Shown here in pieces: positions 35,656 to 44,011 of a stretch of DNA of 64,000 bases; position 1 is the first letter of the stretch; every line of letters starts with the position of its first letter. A program made the position numbers and the translations under genes. The notes beneath the pieces were generated by a model. The model had not been told where the DNA came from, did not search any database, and saw only the letters and a program-made list of their open reading frames with translations. The DNA comes from Gammaproteobacteria bacterium. Lineage in GTDB: Bacteria; Pseudomonadota; Gammaproteobacteria; Burkholderiales; Thiobacillaceae. Where the stretch lies: NCBI GenBank assembly GCA_018820765.1, contig JAHJNN010000015.1:1-64000 (forward strand), in the 5' to 3' direction.

Positions 35656-35916
35656 ATGCTGAACATCAAGCTCGTTTCCTGGGCGCTCGGGTTATGGGGC
35701 GCGGTCACTTTCGTGGTGTGCGTGATCTACGGCCTGGTCACACCGCAGAGCCTGCACATGCACGCGTTTCTTGAGCAGATACTGCCGGCATTCAAATGGC
35801 TCACCTGGTGGGGCTTCCTGCTCGGTCTGGCCGAGAGTTTCCTTTACGGCGTATACGCCGGGATGGTGTATGTACCGATCTACAACGCGCTCAAGCGCCG
35901 CTGGACGGAGGGGTAA
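35656..35916 (+). CDS. DUF5676 small membrane protein
   Basis: 86 aa with two membrane helices (VSWALGLWGAVTFVVCVIYGLVTP and FKWLTWWGFLLGLAESFLYGVYAGMVYVPIYNAL). The GLWGAVTFVxCVxYGLVTP / WWGFxLGLxESFLYGxYxGxVYVPxYN pattern fits DUF5676, common beside DUF2933 and YHS genes in copper islands. TGAGGAGGACC precedes ATG 35656. Function unknown. Confidence 0.85.
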   Translation: MLNIKLVSWALGLWGAVTFVVCVIYGLVTPQSLHMHAFLEQILPAFKWLTWWGFLLGLAESFLYGVYAGMVYVPIYNALKRRWTEG

Positions 35917-35958
35917 CGCGATGCGCCACGGCCGGATTGCTCTCGCCGGATGGTGTAG

Positions 35959-35985
35959 ATGACGTAATTGTCATCGTTCTGTCAG
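35959..35985 (+). promoter_or_regulatory. Proposed CusR site 3
   Basis: ATGAC-gtaat-TGTCAT, 5 nt, TGTCAG. The first part is nested in the perfect palindrome gatgacgtaattgtcatc apart from the central pair. As at site 2, a -10-like CACACT lies 22 nt after the GTCAG. It starts a second transcription unit within the island at the DUF411 gene. Confidence 0.75.
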
Positions 35986-36042
35986 CTTGTTGTGTGGCGC
36001 CACGAAGCACACTGGATTCAATCTCGAACAAAGGAGCTACGT

Positions 36043-36483
36043 ATGAAGCGCGCCGTCTTTAATGCCTTGTTGATCGGCATTGTCGCACCGTCTGTGTGGG
36101 CAGCGCCTGATGCCCTCGTTGTCGATGTCTACAAAAGTCCGACTTGCGGCTGCTGCAGCAAGTGGGTCGACCACCTCAAGGCCAATGGCTTCACGGTCAG
36201 AGGCCACGACACCGAAAACGTGGTGGCGCACAAAATCCGTTTGGGCGTGCCAGCCGGTTACGGCTCCTGCCATACCGCCGAAGTGGGTGGATACGTAGTC
36301 GAAGGCCATGTCCCCGCGAAAGAAATCAAGCAAATGCTGAAGGAAAAGCCGCGTGCCCGCGGCCTGGTCGTGCCGGCCATGCCAATGGGGTCGCCTGGAA
36401 TGGAAACAGCGGGACGCAAGGAGGCTTATGACGTTTTTCTCGTGAACCGGGATGGGTCCACAAAGACCTACGCCCACTATTAA
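36043..36483 (+). CDS. DUF411 periplasmic metal-binding protein
   Basis: 146 aa. Signal peptide MKRAVFNALLIGIVAPSVWA, then VDVYKSPTCGCCSKWVDHLKANGF with a TCGCC thioredoxin-like metal site, GYGSCHTAEVGGYVVEGHVP and a PMGSPGM loop. DUF411 proteins (CopG-like) are oxidoreductase or copper-binding factors in the periplasm of copper-resistant bacteria. AAAGGAGC precedes ATG 36043, and the gene directly follows CusR site 3. Confidence 0.92.
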   Translation: MKRAVFNALLIGIVAPSVWAAPDALVVDVYKSPTCGCCSKWVDHLKANGFTVRGHDTENVVAHKIRLGVPAGYGSCHTAEVGGYVVEGHVPAKEIKQMLKEKPRARGLVVPAMPMGSPGMETAGRKEAYDVFLVNRDGSTKTYAHY

Positions 36484-36501
36484 CTTTTAAAAGGAATGAA
36501 T

Positions 36502-36843
36502 ATGAAACTGATGTTGACCACACTTGCCGTTGGCACGAGCCTGTCTTTCGCGATGCCGGCCTGGGCAGAGGCCTCGCATATGGAGCACGGCAGGGCGACA
36601 AACCCTGCCGCCATGAACGCCATGCTCAGTGAAGGGCTGGTGAAGAAGGTGGACAAGGCTCAGGGCAAGATCACGCTCAAGCATGGACCCTTGCAAAACA
36701 TGGATATGCCGGGCATGACCATGGTGTTTCGCGTCCAGGATGTCGGTTGGCTTGACCAGGTCCAACCCGGCGACAAGGTTCGCTTTGTCGCTGACAGAGT
36801 GAATGGGGCGTTGACCGTGACCAAACTCGAAATGGTGAGGTGA
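36502..36843 (+). CDS. cusF: CusF-like periplasmic copper chaperone
   Basis: 113 aa from ATG 36502 (a second ATG at 36496 sits too close to AAAGGA). Signal peptide MKLMLTTLAVGTSLSFAMPAWA. The OB-fold CusF domain shows KKVDKAQGKITLKHGPLQNMDMPGMTMVFRVQD, which carries the His, Trp-region and two-Met ligand pattern (HGPL, MPGMTM). It passes Cu(I)/Ag(I) to efflux systems. 18 nt after the DUF411 gene. The same domain is fused to CusB at 16497-17987. Confidence 0.92.
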   Translation: MKLMLTTLAVGTSLSFAMPAWAEASHMEHGRATNPAAMNAMLSEGLVKKVDKAQGKITLKHGPLQNMDMPGMTMVFRVQDVGWLDQVQPGDKVRFVADRVNGALTVTKLEMVR

Positions 36844-36904
36844 CATGCCATGCACGCTTGCCGCAGGGGAGCAAGCGGGTTGCCGGATGCGCGCGATTAC
36901 CCTG

Positions 36905-37045
36905 GTTGAAATTAGCCGGCGATTTCCGGCAGGGCGAAGTGGTCTATAACGAGACTTGCATCGCGTGGGTGGTCCTGCCTTGACGGACGCGGACTTGAAC
37001 GCGGTATTGCAATCCATACGAAAAGGCATTTCAAGCGCCCCGTAA
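36905..37045 (+). pseudogene. Remnant of a c-type cytochrome
   Basis: One frame reads GEVVYNETCIAW, matching the start of a heme site GExVYxxxCxxCH, and the next frame continues GGPALTDADLNAVLQSIRKGISSAP*, a typical cytochrome c C-terminal helix. A few bases that would encode the second Cys and His seem deleted, which also shifts the frame. The gene is thus inactive. It fills most of the 230-nt gap between cusF and the YVTN gene. Confidence 0.5.
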
Positions 37046-37074
37046 TTCCGACGTCTTCAGGCAGGAGAAAACAG

Positions 37075-38058
37075 ATGGGATTCAAAGCATGCATCGCCGG
37101 GCTGATCTGCCTGAGCGGCGGAACCATCGCATACGCAGCGCCAACTGCGTACATTCCGCTCGGTTCGGGCAATGCAGTGATCGCGGTTGATGCTGCCAAC
37201 GGGAAAATCATCAAACGCTACGACGGGGTGGAAAACCCCCACGGCCTGGTCGCCACGCCGGACGGCGAATACCTGATTGCGGGAAGCCTCAAGGAGACCC
37301 GGGTGCCGGAAGGCGCACCGGCAGACACCCCCAACAGCAAGCTGTATGTCTTCCATCCCGAGCATGGCCATGTCATGGCCGAAATCCCAGTCTCCGGCTG
37401 GACCCATCACCAGGCGATTACGCCGGACGGGAAATACGTCCTGTCAACTCATCCGACACGGGGCGGCATCAGCGTTGTCGACTTCGTCGGCAACACGGTA
37501 TTCAAAACCATCAAAACCGGGCCGGCGCCCAATTACACCCTGGTCACGAAGGATGGAAAGCATGCCTATGTGAGCAACAGCGGCAATGGGACCATCAGCG
37601 AGATCGATCTGGGTTCGTGGACCGTGGCGCGCTCACTGGAGGCCGGACCCTCACCCGAGCATCTGGCCTTTTCGCCGGACGAAAAAACCCTCTACGTGGC
37701 GAATGACCGGGCCGGAACGGTTTCCGTCGTATCGGTCAAGGAAGGCAAGGTCAAAACGACCTACACGATCGGCAAACGCCTGCACGGACTGGATATCGGC
37801 GACGACGGAAAAACGCTTTTTGTCAGTAGCCGGTCGGATGACAAATTGGTGGCGCTGGACACCGAAACCGGCAAGCGGCGCGTCCTGATGCTTTCACCCG
37901 AGCCCTACCACCTCGACAAGATCCCGGGAACCGGAAAAGTCTATGTCTCCAGCAGCAAGGCGCCAAAGATATGGGTCGTGGACCAGAACACGCTCACCGT
38001 TACGGGCACGATCCAGCTGCCGGCGGGCGAAGGACATCAGATTGCGGTGATCAAGTGA
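37075..38058 (+). CDS. YVTN-family beta-propeller protein
   Basis: 327 aa. Signal peptide (GFKACIAGLICLSGGTIAYA) and about seven YVTN-type blades (TAYIPLGSGNAVIAVDAANGKIIKRYDG, HAYVSNSGNGTISEIDLGSWTVARSL, TLYVANDRAGTVSVVSVKEGKV, KVYVSSSKAPKIWVVDQNTLTVTGTI). Periplasmic. Homologues occur with multicopper oxidases and nitrite reductases, but their activity is unknown; a scaffold or substrate-binding role is likely. GGCAGGAGAAAACAG precedes the ATG. Confidence 0.88.
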   Translation: MGFKACIAGLICLSGGTIAYAAPTAYIPLGSGNAVIAVDAANGKIIKRYDGVENPHGLVATPDGEYLIAGSLKETRVPEGAPADTPNSKLYVFHPEHGHVMAEIPVSGWTHHQAITPDGKYVLSTHPTRGGISVVDFVGNTVFKTIKTGPAPNYTLVTKDGKHAYVSNSGNGTISEIDLGSWTVARSLEAGPSPEHLAFSPDEKTLYVANDRAGTVSVVSVKEGKVKTTYTIGKRLHGLDIGDDGKTLFVSSRSDDKLVALDTETGKRRVLMLSPEPYHLDKIPGTGKVYVSSSKAPKIWVVDQNTLTVTGTIQLPAGEGHQIAVIK

Positions 38059-38150
38059 TGCAGTCATATCGCAACCTGGGACAGCGTCAGAGAAAAAGCC
38101 GCAGTCTTTTTCAAAGACTTTCACAGCAACAGCATGAAAAGGAGCCTCAA

Positions 38151-38894
38151 ATGAACACCTCAATGAAAACCCTGGTGGCATCTTCCGTCGCGGCCTTCGC
38201 GCTGGTGGGAACCGCCGTGCCTGCCTCGGCGGCAGATCCCGCGATGCCTGATCAGCAAATGATGCAAGGCCAGGCGCAGGGAAGCGGCGCATTCGCCGCG
38301 ATGCCGGGCTACGGCATGGGCATGATGGGCGGCGGCATGGGACCGGGCTACGGCATGGGATCAGGCTACGGCATGGGATCAGGCATGGGCATGATGGGGG
38401 GAATGATGAACATGATGGGCGGGGGGTGTCCCATGATGGGGGGCGGCATGGGGCCGGGAATGGGCATGATGGGCGGCGGTATGGGTGGCTATGGTTCCGG
38501 TGCGGGAATGATGATGGGCCCGGGCATGATGGGGGGAATGGGCGCGGGCTATGGCATGGGCCCCGGAATGGGTGGGGGCATGGGACCGATGGCCATGCTC
38601 AACCTTAGCGAAGCGCAGACCGCTCAATTGAAAAAGGTCCAGACCGAGTCGATGAAGAAGCAGCGTGCGCTCATGCTTCAGATGTGGGAGGCGCAGGCCA
38701 ACCTGGGCGATTTGGTGAATGCGGAGAAGCGCGACCCGGCGGCGATCGGCAAGGCCTACGACAAGCTCGCGGACGTGCAGCGCCAGGCGTTGGAAGCGCA
38801 CATCGATGCGGAAAACAAAGCCGCCGCCGTACTCACCAAAGAGCAAATGATGCAAATGCGCCGCGGCTATGGCAGGAACATGATGGGTTACTGA
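38151..38894 (+). CDS. Spy/CpxP-like periplasmic protein with Gly/Met-rich region
   Basis: 247 aa. Signal peptide (MKTLVASSVAAFALVGTAVPASA), a 110-residue stretch made almost only of Gly, Met, Tyr and Pro (MGMMGGGMGPGYGMGSGYGMGSG), then a Spy/ZraP-type helical domain (LNLSEAQTAQLKKVQTESMKKQRALMLQMWEAQANLGDLVNAEKRDPAAIGKAYDKL). Such proteins bind metals and chaperone envelope proteins. The Gly-Met tract is probably a flexible Cu(I) sponge (inference). AAAGGAGCCTCAA precedes ATG 38151. Confidence 0.85.
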   Translation: MNTSMKTLVASSVAAFALVGTAVPASAADPAMPDQQMMQGQAQGSGAFAAMPGYGMGMMGGGMGPGYGMGSGYGMGSGMGMMGGMMNMMGGGCPMMGGGMGPGMGMMGGGMGGYGSGAGMMMGPGMMGGMGAGYGMGPGMGGGMGPMAMLNLSEAQTAQLKKVQTESMKKQRALMLQMWEAQANLGDLVNAEKRDPAAIGKAYDKLADVQRQALEAHIDAENKAAAVLTKEQMMQMRRGYGRNMMGY

Positions 38895-38919
38895 GGGAAG
38901 CCATGAACAAGTCCACAAT

Positions 38920-39054
38920 CGTCATTCCGGCGGTGCGCGGTTGTTACAGCTTTAGCTGTTTACAACCGCGGCCTGCCCCTTGCGGGTGAAAGCCGGAATC
39001 CAGTTAAATCAAGCGCCTGGACCCCGGCCTCCGCCGGGGTGACGACTTGTTCAG
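38920..39054. repeat. Dispersed repeat containing a conserved hairpin
   Basis: cgtcattccgg... and ...ccgccggggtgacgac form the outer part of a common dispersed palindromic repeat. Inside, 38935-38988 (minus strand) holds CACCCGCAAGGGGCAGGCCGCGGTTGTAAA-CAGC-TAAA-GCTG-TAACAACCGCGC. This inner element recurs at 59516-59570 with a different but still paired stem. The last bases (gacgacttgttca) match the repeats at 280 and 19980. Confidence 0.75.
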
Positions 39055-39119
39055 TGCTTTCTGAGCGTATTGCAATCGAGCAGCCGGAAACGGCCGGAAG
39101 TGATGACAGGAGAACGACA

Positions 39120-39359
39120 ATGATGGACGGTTATGGCATGGCAGGCGGTTTCGGATTCGGCGGGATTTTCATGATCCTGTGGTGGGTGCTCATCATCGTC
39201 GGCGTTGTCGCGCTGGTGAAATGGGTGGCCACTTCTTCCGGTGGGGACGGGCGCAGTGGCGGCGACAGCAAGGCGCTGGACATACTCAAGCAACGGTATG
39301 CGCGCGGCGAGATCGACGAACAGGAGTTTCAGAAGAGAAAGCGCGATTTGACCGAGTAG
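39120..39359 (+). CDS. SHOCT-domain small membrane protein
   Basis: 79 aa. A membrane helix (FGFGGIFMILWWVLIIVGVVALVKWV) and a C-terminal SHOCT motif (ALDILKQRYARGEIDEQEFQKRKRDLTE). Common in copper islands next to Spy-like proteins; the role is unknown. Start at 39120 (ATGATGGAC) behind CAGGAGAACGAC. Preceded by a dispersed repeat that may separate it from the Spy-like gene. Confidence 0.88.
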   Translation: MMDGYGMAGGFGFGGIFMILWWVLIIVGVVALVKWVATSSGGDGRSGGDSKALDILKQRYARGEIDEQEFQKRKRDLTE

Positions 39360-39423
39360 CCAGGCAACCCCCGGGCGTGCGCGCCGCGTGGGCTGTGCAT
39401 CCTGTTTGCAGAAAGGAAAATAA

Positions 39424-40032
39424 ATGAATCGGAAGCGTGGATTCTGGATCGCTTTGTGGGTGATTCTCGTCGTCGTTACGGGATTGCTCGCATTCGGCTA
39501 TGGCAGCATGGGCTACGGGCCGCGGCATGGCTGGGGACGAATGGGCGCCTGGGACGACGGCTATCGCGCAGACGGCGCCCAAGGCTGGTACGGCATGGGA
39601 CCCGGAATGATGGGGGGCGCGGTGCCGGGCCAGGGATGGGGCATGGGCAGATTCCACGGGATGATGGGCCAGTATGGCGCCGGGATGCCGGGGATGGGCG
39701 CAGGGATGATGGGCTTCGGCACGGCGCTCCCTGACCTGACACCCGACCAGGCGCAGAAGATCGGCCAGCTGCAACAAGAGGCACTGGCGCGCAACCGCGG
39801 CCTGGCACAGCAGCTTTGGGCTGCGCAGGACGCACTCAACCGTTTGCATATGAACGAGAAGCGGGACTGGGACGCGATTCGCGCCGCCTCGCAAAAATTA
39901 TTCGATCTTCAGCGCCAGCAACTCGACGCAGCGATCGACATGCAGCAAAAAATCGATGGCGTGCTGACGGATAGCCAGCGACGGGACATGGCGCGTTCCT
40001 GGCAGGGACATGGATGGATGGGCGCGCAATAA
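39424..40032 (+). CDS. Spy-like periplasmic protein with N-terminal anchor
   Basis: 202 aa. An N-terminal helix (GFWIALWVILVVVTGLLAFGYGSMGYG) is likely an uncleaved anchor. Then a Gly/Met/Trp-rich stretch and a ZraP/Spy-type helical domain (LPDLTPDQAQKIGQLQQEALARNRGLAQQLWAAQDALNRLHMNEKRDWDAI). Related to the protein at 38151 by arrangement. Its stop codon abuts the GTG start of the multicopper oxidase with no gap, so the two are translated together. Confidence 0.85.
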   Translation: MNRKRGFWIALWVILVVVTGLLAFGYGSMGYGPRHGWGRMGAWDDGYRADGAQGWYGMGPGMMGGAVPGQGWGMGRFHGMMGQYGAGMPGMGAGMMGFGTALPDLTPDQAQKIGQLQQEALARNRGLAQQLWAAQDALNRLHMNEKRDWDAIRAASQKLFDLQRQQLDAAIDMQQKIDGVLTDSQRRDMARSWQGHGWMGAQ

Positions 40033-41601
40033 GTGAATTTTTTGAAACAGATAGGCCGCAGAGGTTTTCTCGGCATGCTGGGCGGGACCGCCCTGATGGG
40101 TGCCGTGCCGGGCACGTTGCCGTCAGTGCAAGCTGCCTCGACGGCGACGGCCGCGTTCACGCCTGACCTGGAAATCGAGTTGCGCGCGGTGCATGAGAGC
40201 ATTCCGCTGTTGCCGGGTGCGCCGACCAGCGTCTGGCGCTACCGTGGCAAGGTGCTGAATGGCGATGCCTGGGCGGTCACGCATCATCCGGACAGTCCCT
40301 TGGGACCGGTGATCCGTGTCCATCGCGGCATGCGCGTGCGCATCCATTTCATCAACGAGTTGCCTCAGCCCAGCGTGGTGCACTGGCATGGCCTGATCGT
40401 GCCGGAAGCGGCGGATGGCCATCCGCGTTTCGCCGTCGGTCCGGGCGGGCGCTATGTGTACGAGTTCGAAGTGATCAACCGCGCCGGCACCTACTGGTTC
40501 CATCCGCATCCGCACGGCATGACCGGCCCCCAAGTGTATGCCGGCCTCACGGGACTCTTCATCGTGAGCGATGACGAAGAGCAGGCACTGGGCCTGCCGG
40601 CCGGCGAGCGCGATGTCAGTCTGGTGATCCAGGACCGCAGCTTCACCCGCGACAACCAGCTGCAGTACATCGGCAGCGGCCCGGGAATGATGGGCATGAT
40701 GTCGAGCATGACCGGTTTTCTGGGCGACCGCATCCACATGAACGGCCGCCCCGACTACATGCTCGCAGCCGAGCGCAGGCCTTATCGACTGCGCCTGGTG
40801 AACGGATCGAATTCCCGCATCTACAAACTGGCCTGGTACGACGGCACGCCGCTGACCGTGATCGGCACCGACGGCGGCCTGCTTGCCGCACCGGTGAGCC
40901 GGCCGTACGTGACGCTCGCACCGTCGGAGCGGATCGAACTGTGGGTCGATTTTTCGAGCCGAGCCGCAGGCGAGGAATTGAATCTGGTCAGCCTGCCCTT
41001 CGTCGCGTCAAGCGGCGGCGGAATGATGGGGCGAGGCATGATGGGCGGCGGCCCGGCCCAAGGTTCTGCATTCCCTGTGCTCAAAGTGCGCATGGGGCAG
41101 GGCGCTGCAGTTTCGGAAAAGCTGCCCGGGAAGCTGGCGAGCATTCCCGCCTTGCGCCCGGAGCAAGCCCACAATCTGAACAACCCCCGGCCCATACGCG
41201 TCACCGCAAGCGGCATGCGCTGGAGCCTGAACGGGCGCATGTTCGAGATGGAGGGCGTGGCGAACGATGAAGTGGTGCGCCTCGGGACGACCGAAGTGTG
41301 GGAATTCATCAACGAAGCCGGCATGGGCATGATGGGCAGCATGCCGCACCCCATGCATGTGCATGGGGTGCAGTTCCGCGTCATCGATCGACGGGCTCAT
41401 CCCAGTGCGATGGCCGCTTGGCGCAGCGTGAGCGAGGGCTATGTGGACGAGGGCTGGAAAGATACGGCGCTGGTCATGCCGGGCGAGCGGGTCCGGGTGC
41501 TGATCCGCTTCGACCATTACCCGGGACTGTTCCTCTACCACTGCCACACCCTGGAACACGAGGACATGGGAATGATGCGGAATTACCTGATCAAGGCCTG
41601 A
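40033..41601 (+). CDS. Multicopper oxidase (CueO/CopA-like)
   Basis: 522 aa, GTG start. A Tat-like signal (QIGRRGFLGMLGGTALMGAVPG) sends it folded to the periplasm. All four copper-ligand motifs are present: HWHG, HPHPHG, HPMHVHGVQF and HCHTLEHEDMGMM, the last with type 1 Cys and Met. A Met-rich insert (GGGMMGRGMMGGGP) sits where CueO has its Cu(I)-binding segment. It should oxidise Cu(I) to the less toxic Cu(II). The start touches the upstream stop (TAAGTG). Confidence 0.93.
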   Translation: MNFLKQIGRRGFLGMLGGTALMGAVPGTLPSVQAASTATAAFTPDLEIELRAVHESIPLLPGAPTSVWRYRGKVLNGDAWAVTHHPDSPLGPVIRVHRGMRVRIHFINELPQPSVVHWHGLIVPEAADGHPRFAVGPGGRYVYEFEVINRAGTYWFHPHPHGMTGPQVYAGLTGLFIVSDDEEQALGLPAGERDVSLVIQDRSFTRDNQLQYIGSGPGMMGMMSSMTGFLGDRIHMNGRPDYMLAAERRPYRLRLVNGSNSRIYKLAWYDGTPLTVIGTDGGLLAAPVSRPYVTLAPSERIELWVDFSSRAAGEELNLVSLPFVASSGGGMMGRGMMGGGPAQGSAFPVLKVRMGQGAAVSEKLPGKLASIPALRPEQAHNLNNPRPIRVTASGMRWSLNGRMFEMEGVANDEVVRLGTTEVWEFINEAGMGMMGSMPHPMHVHGVQFRVIDRRAHPSAMAAWRSVSEGYVDEGWKDTALVMPGERVRVLIRFDHYPGLFLYHCHTLEHEDMGMMRNYLIKA

Positions 41602-41677
41602 TCAGGAGAGCGACCGATGCAGGGCATCGCGCCCTGATGTGATCGCTGATCGGGTTGGCAGATGACGGGAGAAGCGA

Positions 41678-43753
41678 ATGGACGAGCACGCTGAACACGC
41701 ACACGCCAAGGGCGCCATGCCTGCCGGTCATGACAAGCACACTACCGCGCAGGCGGGGCAGGACAAGCACGGCGCCCACGACCATCACGCCCACATGGTG
41801 GCGGATTTCAGGCAACGCTTCTGGATTTCGCTGGCGCTGACGGTTCCCATTCTGGCCTTGTCCCCCGGTCTGTGGGACATACTCGGCCTGGCGGCGCCGG
41901 TGACGTTTCGCGGCGACGCCTATGTGCTGTTCGGCTTCTCCAGCATCGTGTTCTTCTATGGTGGCTGGCCGTTCCTGAAGGGCTTCGGCGAAGAACTCCG
42001 GCAACGGCAGCCGGGCATGATGACGCTGATCGCGGTGGCCATCAGCGCGGCCTACTTCTATTCCAGCGCGGTCACCTTCGGCCTGGCCGGCATGGGTTTC
42101 TACTGGGAACTCGCGACCCTGATCGACATCATGCTGCTCGGCCACTGGATCGAGATGAAGTCGGTGCTCGGCGCCTCCGGCGCGCTCGAAGCGCTGGTGC
42201 GGCTGTTGCCTTCCGAAGCGCACCGCCTGCAGCCGGACGGCAACACGGAGGACATACCCGTCAGCGACGTCGCACCCGGCGACCGCATACTGGTGAAGCC
42301 GGGCGAACGCGTGCCCACCGACGGCATCATCGTTTCCGGCCAGACCAGCCTGGATGAATCCATGCTCACCGGGGAATCGAAGCCGGTGGAAAAAGGCGAG
42401 GGCGCCGAGGCCATCGGCGGGTCGGTCAACGGCGAAGGCGCGATTACCCTCGAAGTCAAAAAGACCGGCGGGCAGACCTATCTGGCGCAGGTCATGGAAA
42501 TGGTGCGCCAGGCCCAGGCGTCGCGCTCGCGCACCCAGGACCTGGCCAACCGGGCGGCGGTGTGGCTGACCGCCATTGCGCTCGGCGGCGGCTTCGCCAC
42601 GCTGTTCGTGTGGCTGACGCTGGGTCGCGATTTCGCCTTCGCCATGGAGCGCGCCGTCACCGTGATGGTGATTGCCTGTCCCCATGCACTCGGCCTCGCC
42701 GTGCCGCTGGTCGTTGCGGTGAGTACCAGCATGTCCGCCTCGCATGGCCTGCTCATCCGCGACCGCGCGGCATTCGAGCGGGCCCGCAACCTGGGGGCCG
42801 TGGTGTTCGACAAAACCGGCACCCTGACCGAAGGCCGCTTCGGCGTGAGCGACATCGTGCCGCTGGGCGAGTTGGACGAGGCGGCCTGCCTGCGCCTGGC
42901 CGCTGCGCTGGAGAGCCAGTCGGAACATCCCATCGCCGCCGGTATCGTGCGCTCGGCAAAGGAACGCCAGCTGGAATGGCCGCAAGCAAGCGATTTCAAG
43001 AACCTGACCGGACGCGGCGCACAGGCCGTGGTCGAAGGCCGGGAAATCAAGATGGTGAGCCCGGGCTATCTGCGGGAACAGGGCATCCAGGTCCAGCACC
43101 CCAAGCTGGAAGCGCTCGCCGCCGAGGGCAAGACCACCATCTTCCTGCTGGTGGACGGCAGCGCTGCCGCCGTGTTCGGACTGGCCGACGTGGTGCGCCC
43201 GGAATCGAAAGCGGCCATCGCGCGGCTCAAGGCCATGGGCATCCAATGCATGATGCTCACCGGCGACTCGCAAGCGGTGGCGCAAACGGTTTCAAGGCAA
43301 CTGGATCTGGACGACTACTTCGCCGAAGTGCTGCCGGAGCAAAAGGCGGAGAAGATCCGCGAAGTGAAGCGCCGCGGCCTCACCGTGGCGATGGTCGGAG
43401 ACGGCGTGAACGATGCGCCGGCACTGGTGGAGTCCGATCTGGGCGTGGCCATCGGCGCCGGGACCGACGTCGCGATCGAAGCGGCCGACATCGTGCTGGT
43501 GAGCAACAACCCGGAAGACGTGGCAGCGATTCTGGGGCTGTCGCGCAAGACCTACGGCAAGATGGTCCAGAACCTGATCTGGGCCACCGGCTACAACGCC
43601 TTTGCGATTCCGCTCGCGGCCGGCGTGGCCGCCTATTGGGGCCTGCTTCTGACCCCCGCAGTGGGAGCCGTGTTGATGTCGGCGAGCACCGTGATCGTGG
43701 CGATCAATGCCAAGCTGCTGGGGAGGGGCGGGATCGAGGTCACCGAGCGGTAA
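41678..43753 (+). CDS. copB: CopB-type copper P1B-ATPase (CPH motif)
   Basis: 691 aa inner-membrane pump. In place of CXXC metal domains the N-terminus is His-rich (MDEHAEHAHAKGAMPAGHDKHTTAQAGQ then DKHGAHDHHAH). TM6 has ACPHALGLA, marking the CopB group (P1B-3). Actuator TGES, phosphorylation DKTGTLTEG, HP motif (SEHPIAAG) and GDGVNDAPAL are intact. This group exports Cu(I)/Cu(II)/Ag(I). Last gene of the copper island and 76 nt after the oxidase. Confidence 0.94.
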   Translation: MDEHAEHAHAKGAMPAGHDKHTTAQAGQDKHGAHDHHAHMVADFRQRFWISLALTVPILALSPGLWDILGLAAPVTFRGDAYVLFGFSSIVFFYGGWPFLKGFGEELRQRQPGMMTLIAVAISAAYFYSSAVTFGLAGMGFYWELATLIDIMLLGHWIEMKSVLGASGALEALVRLLPSEAHRLQPDGNTEDIPVSDVAPGDRILVKPGERVPTDGIIVSGQTSLDESMLTGESKPVEKGEGAEAIGGSVNGEGAITLEVKKTGGQTYLAQVMEMVRQAQASRSRTQDLANRAAVWLTAIALGGGFATLFVWLTLGRDFAFAMERAVTVMVIACPHALGLAVPLVVAVSTSMSASHGLLIRDRAAFERARNLGAVVFDKTGTLTEGRFGVSDIVPLGELDEAACLRLAAALESQSEHPIAAGIVRSAKERQLEWPQASDFKNLTGRGAQAVVEGREIKMVSPGYLREQGIQVQHPKLEALAAEGKTTIFLLVDGSAAAVFGLADVVRPESKAAIARLKAMGIQCMMLTGDSQAVAQTVSRQLDLDDYFAEVLPEQKAEKIREVKRRGLTVAMVGDGVNDAPALVESDLGVAIGAGTDVAIEAADIVLVSNNPEDVAAILGLSRKTYGKMVQNLIWATGYNAFAIPLAAGVAAYWGLLLTPAVGAVLMSASTVIVAINAKLLGRGGIEVTER

Positions 43754-44011
43754 CGCTGATCCGCATCGGTGTGGTGCAGTGTGGGGCTTTGGTCATCCGC
43801 TATTGTCCGTAACGAACACCGGATATTCTTCATGATCACCTCGGCCGTCTCTTCCTGGTCGAGTGCATGCATGGGGCAACGCAACCGCGCTCACTTTAAA
43901 AATTGGCGCAAGAGGTTATGCTACTGCCTCACAAGGAGTACAACCGAATCCTTCCATGAAGAAAATAACTTTGTGAAGGCAATTCGTTAAACACCAATAA
44001 AGGGGGGCACC

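Noticed and set aside
38280-38600. Short direct repeats resembling a CRISPR or minisatellite
   Set aside because: They are codons of the Gly/Met-rich protein (GGC/ATG runs) without constant repeat-spacer spacing.
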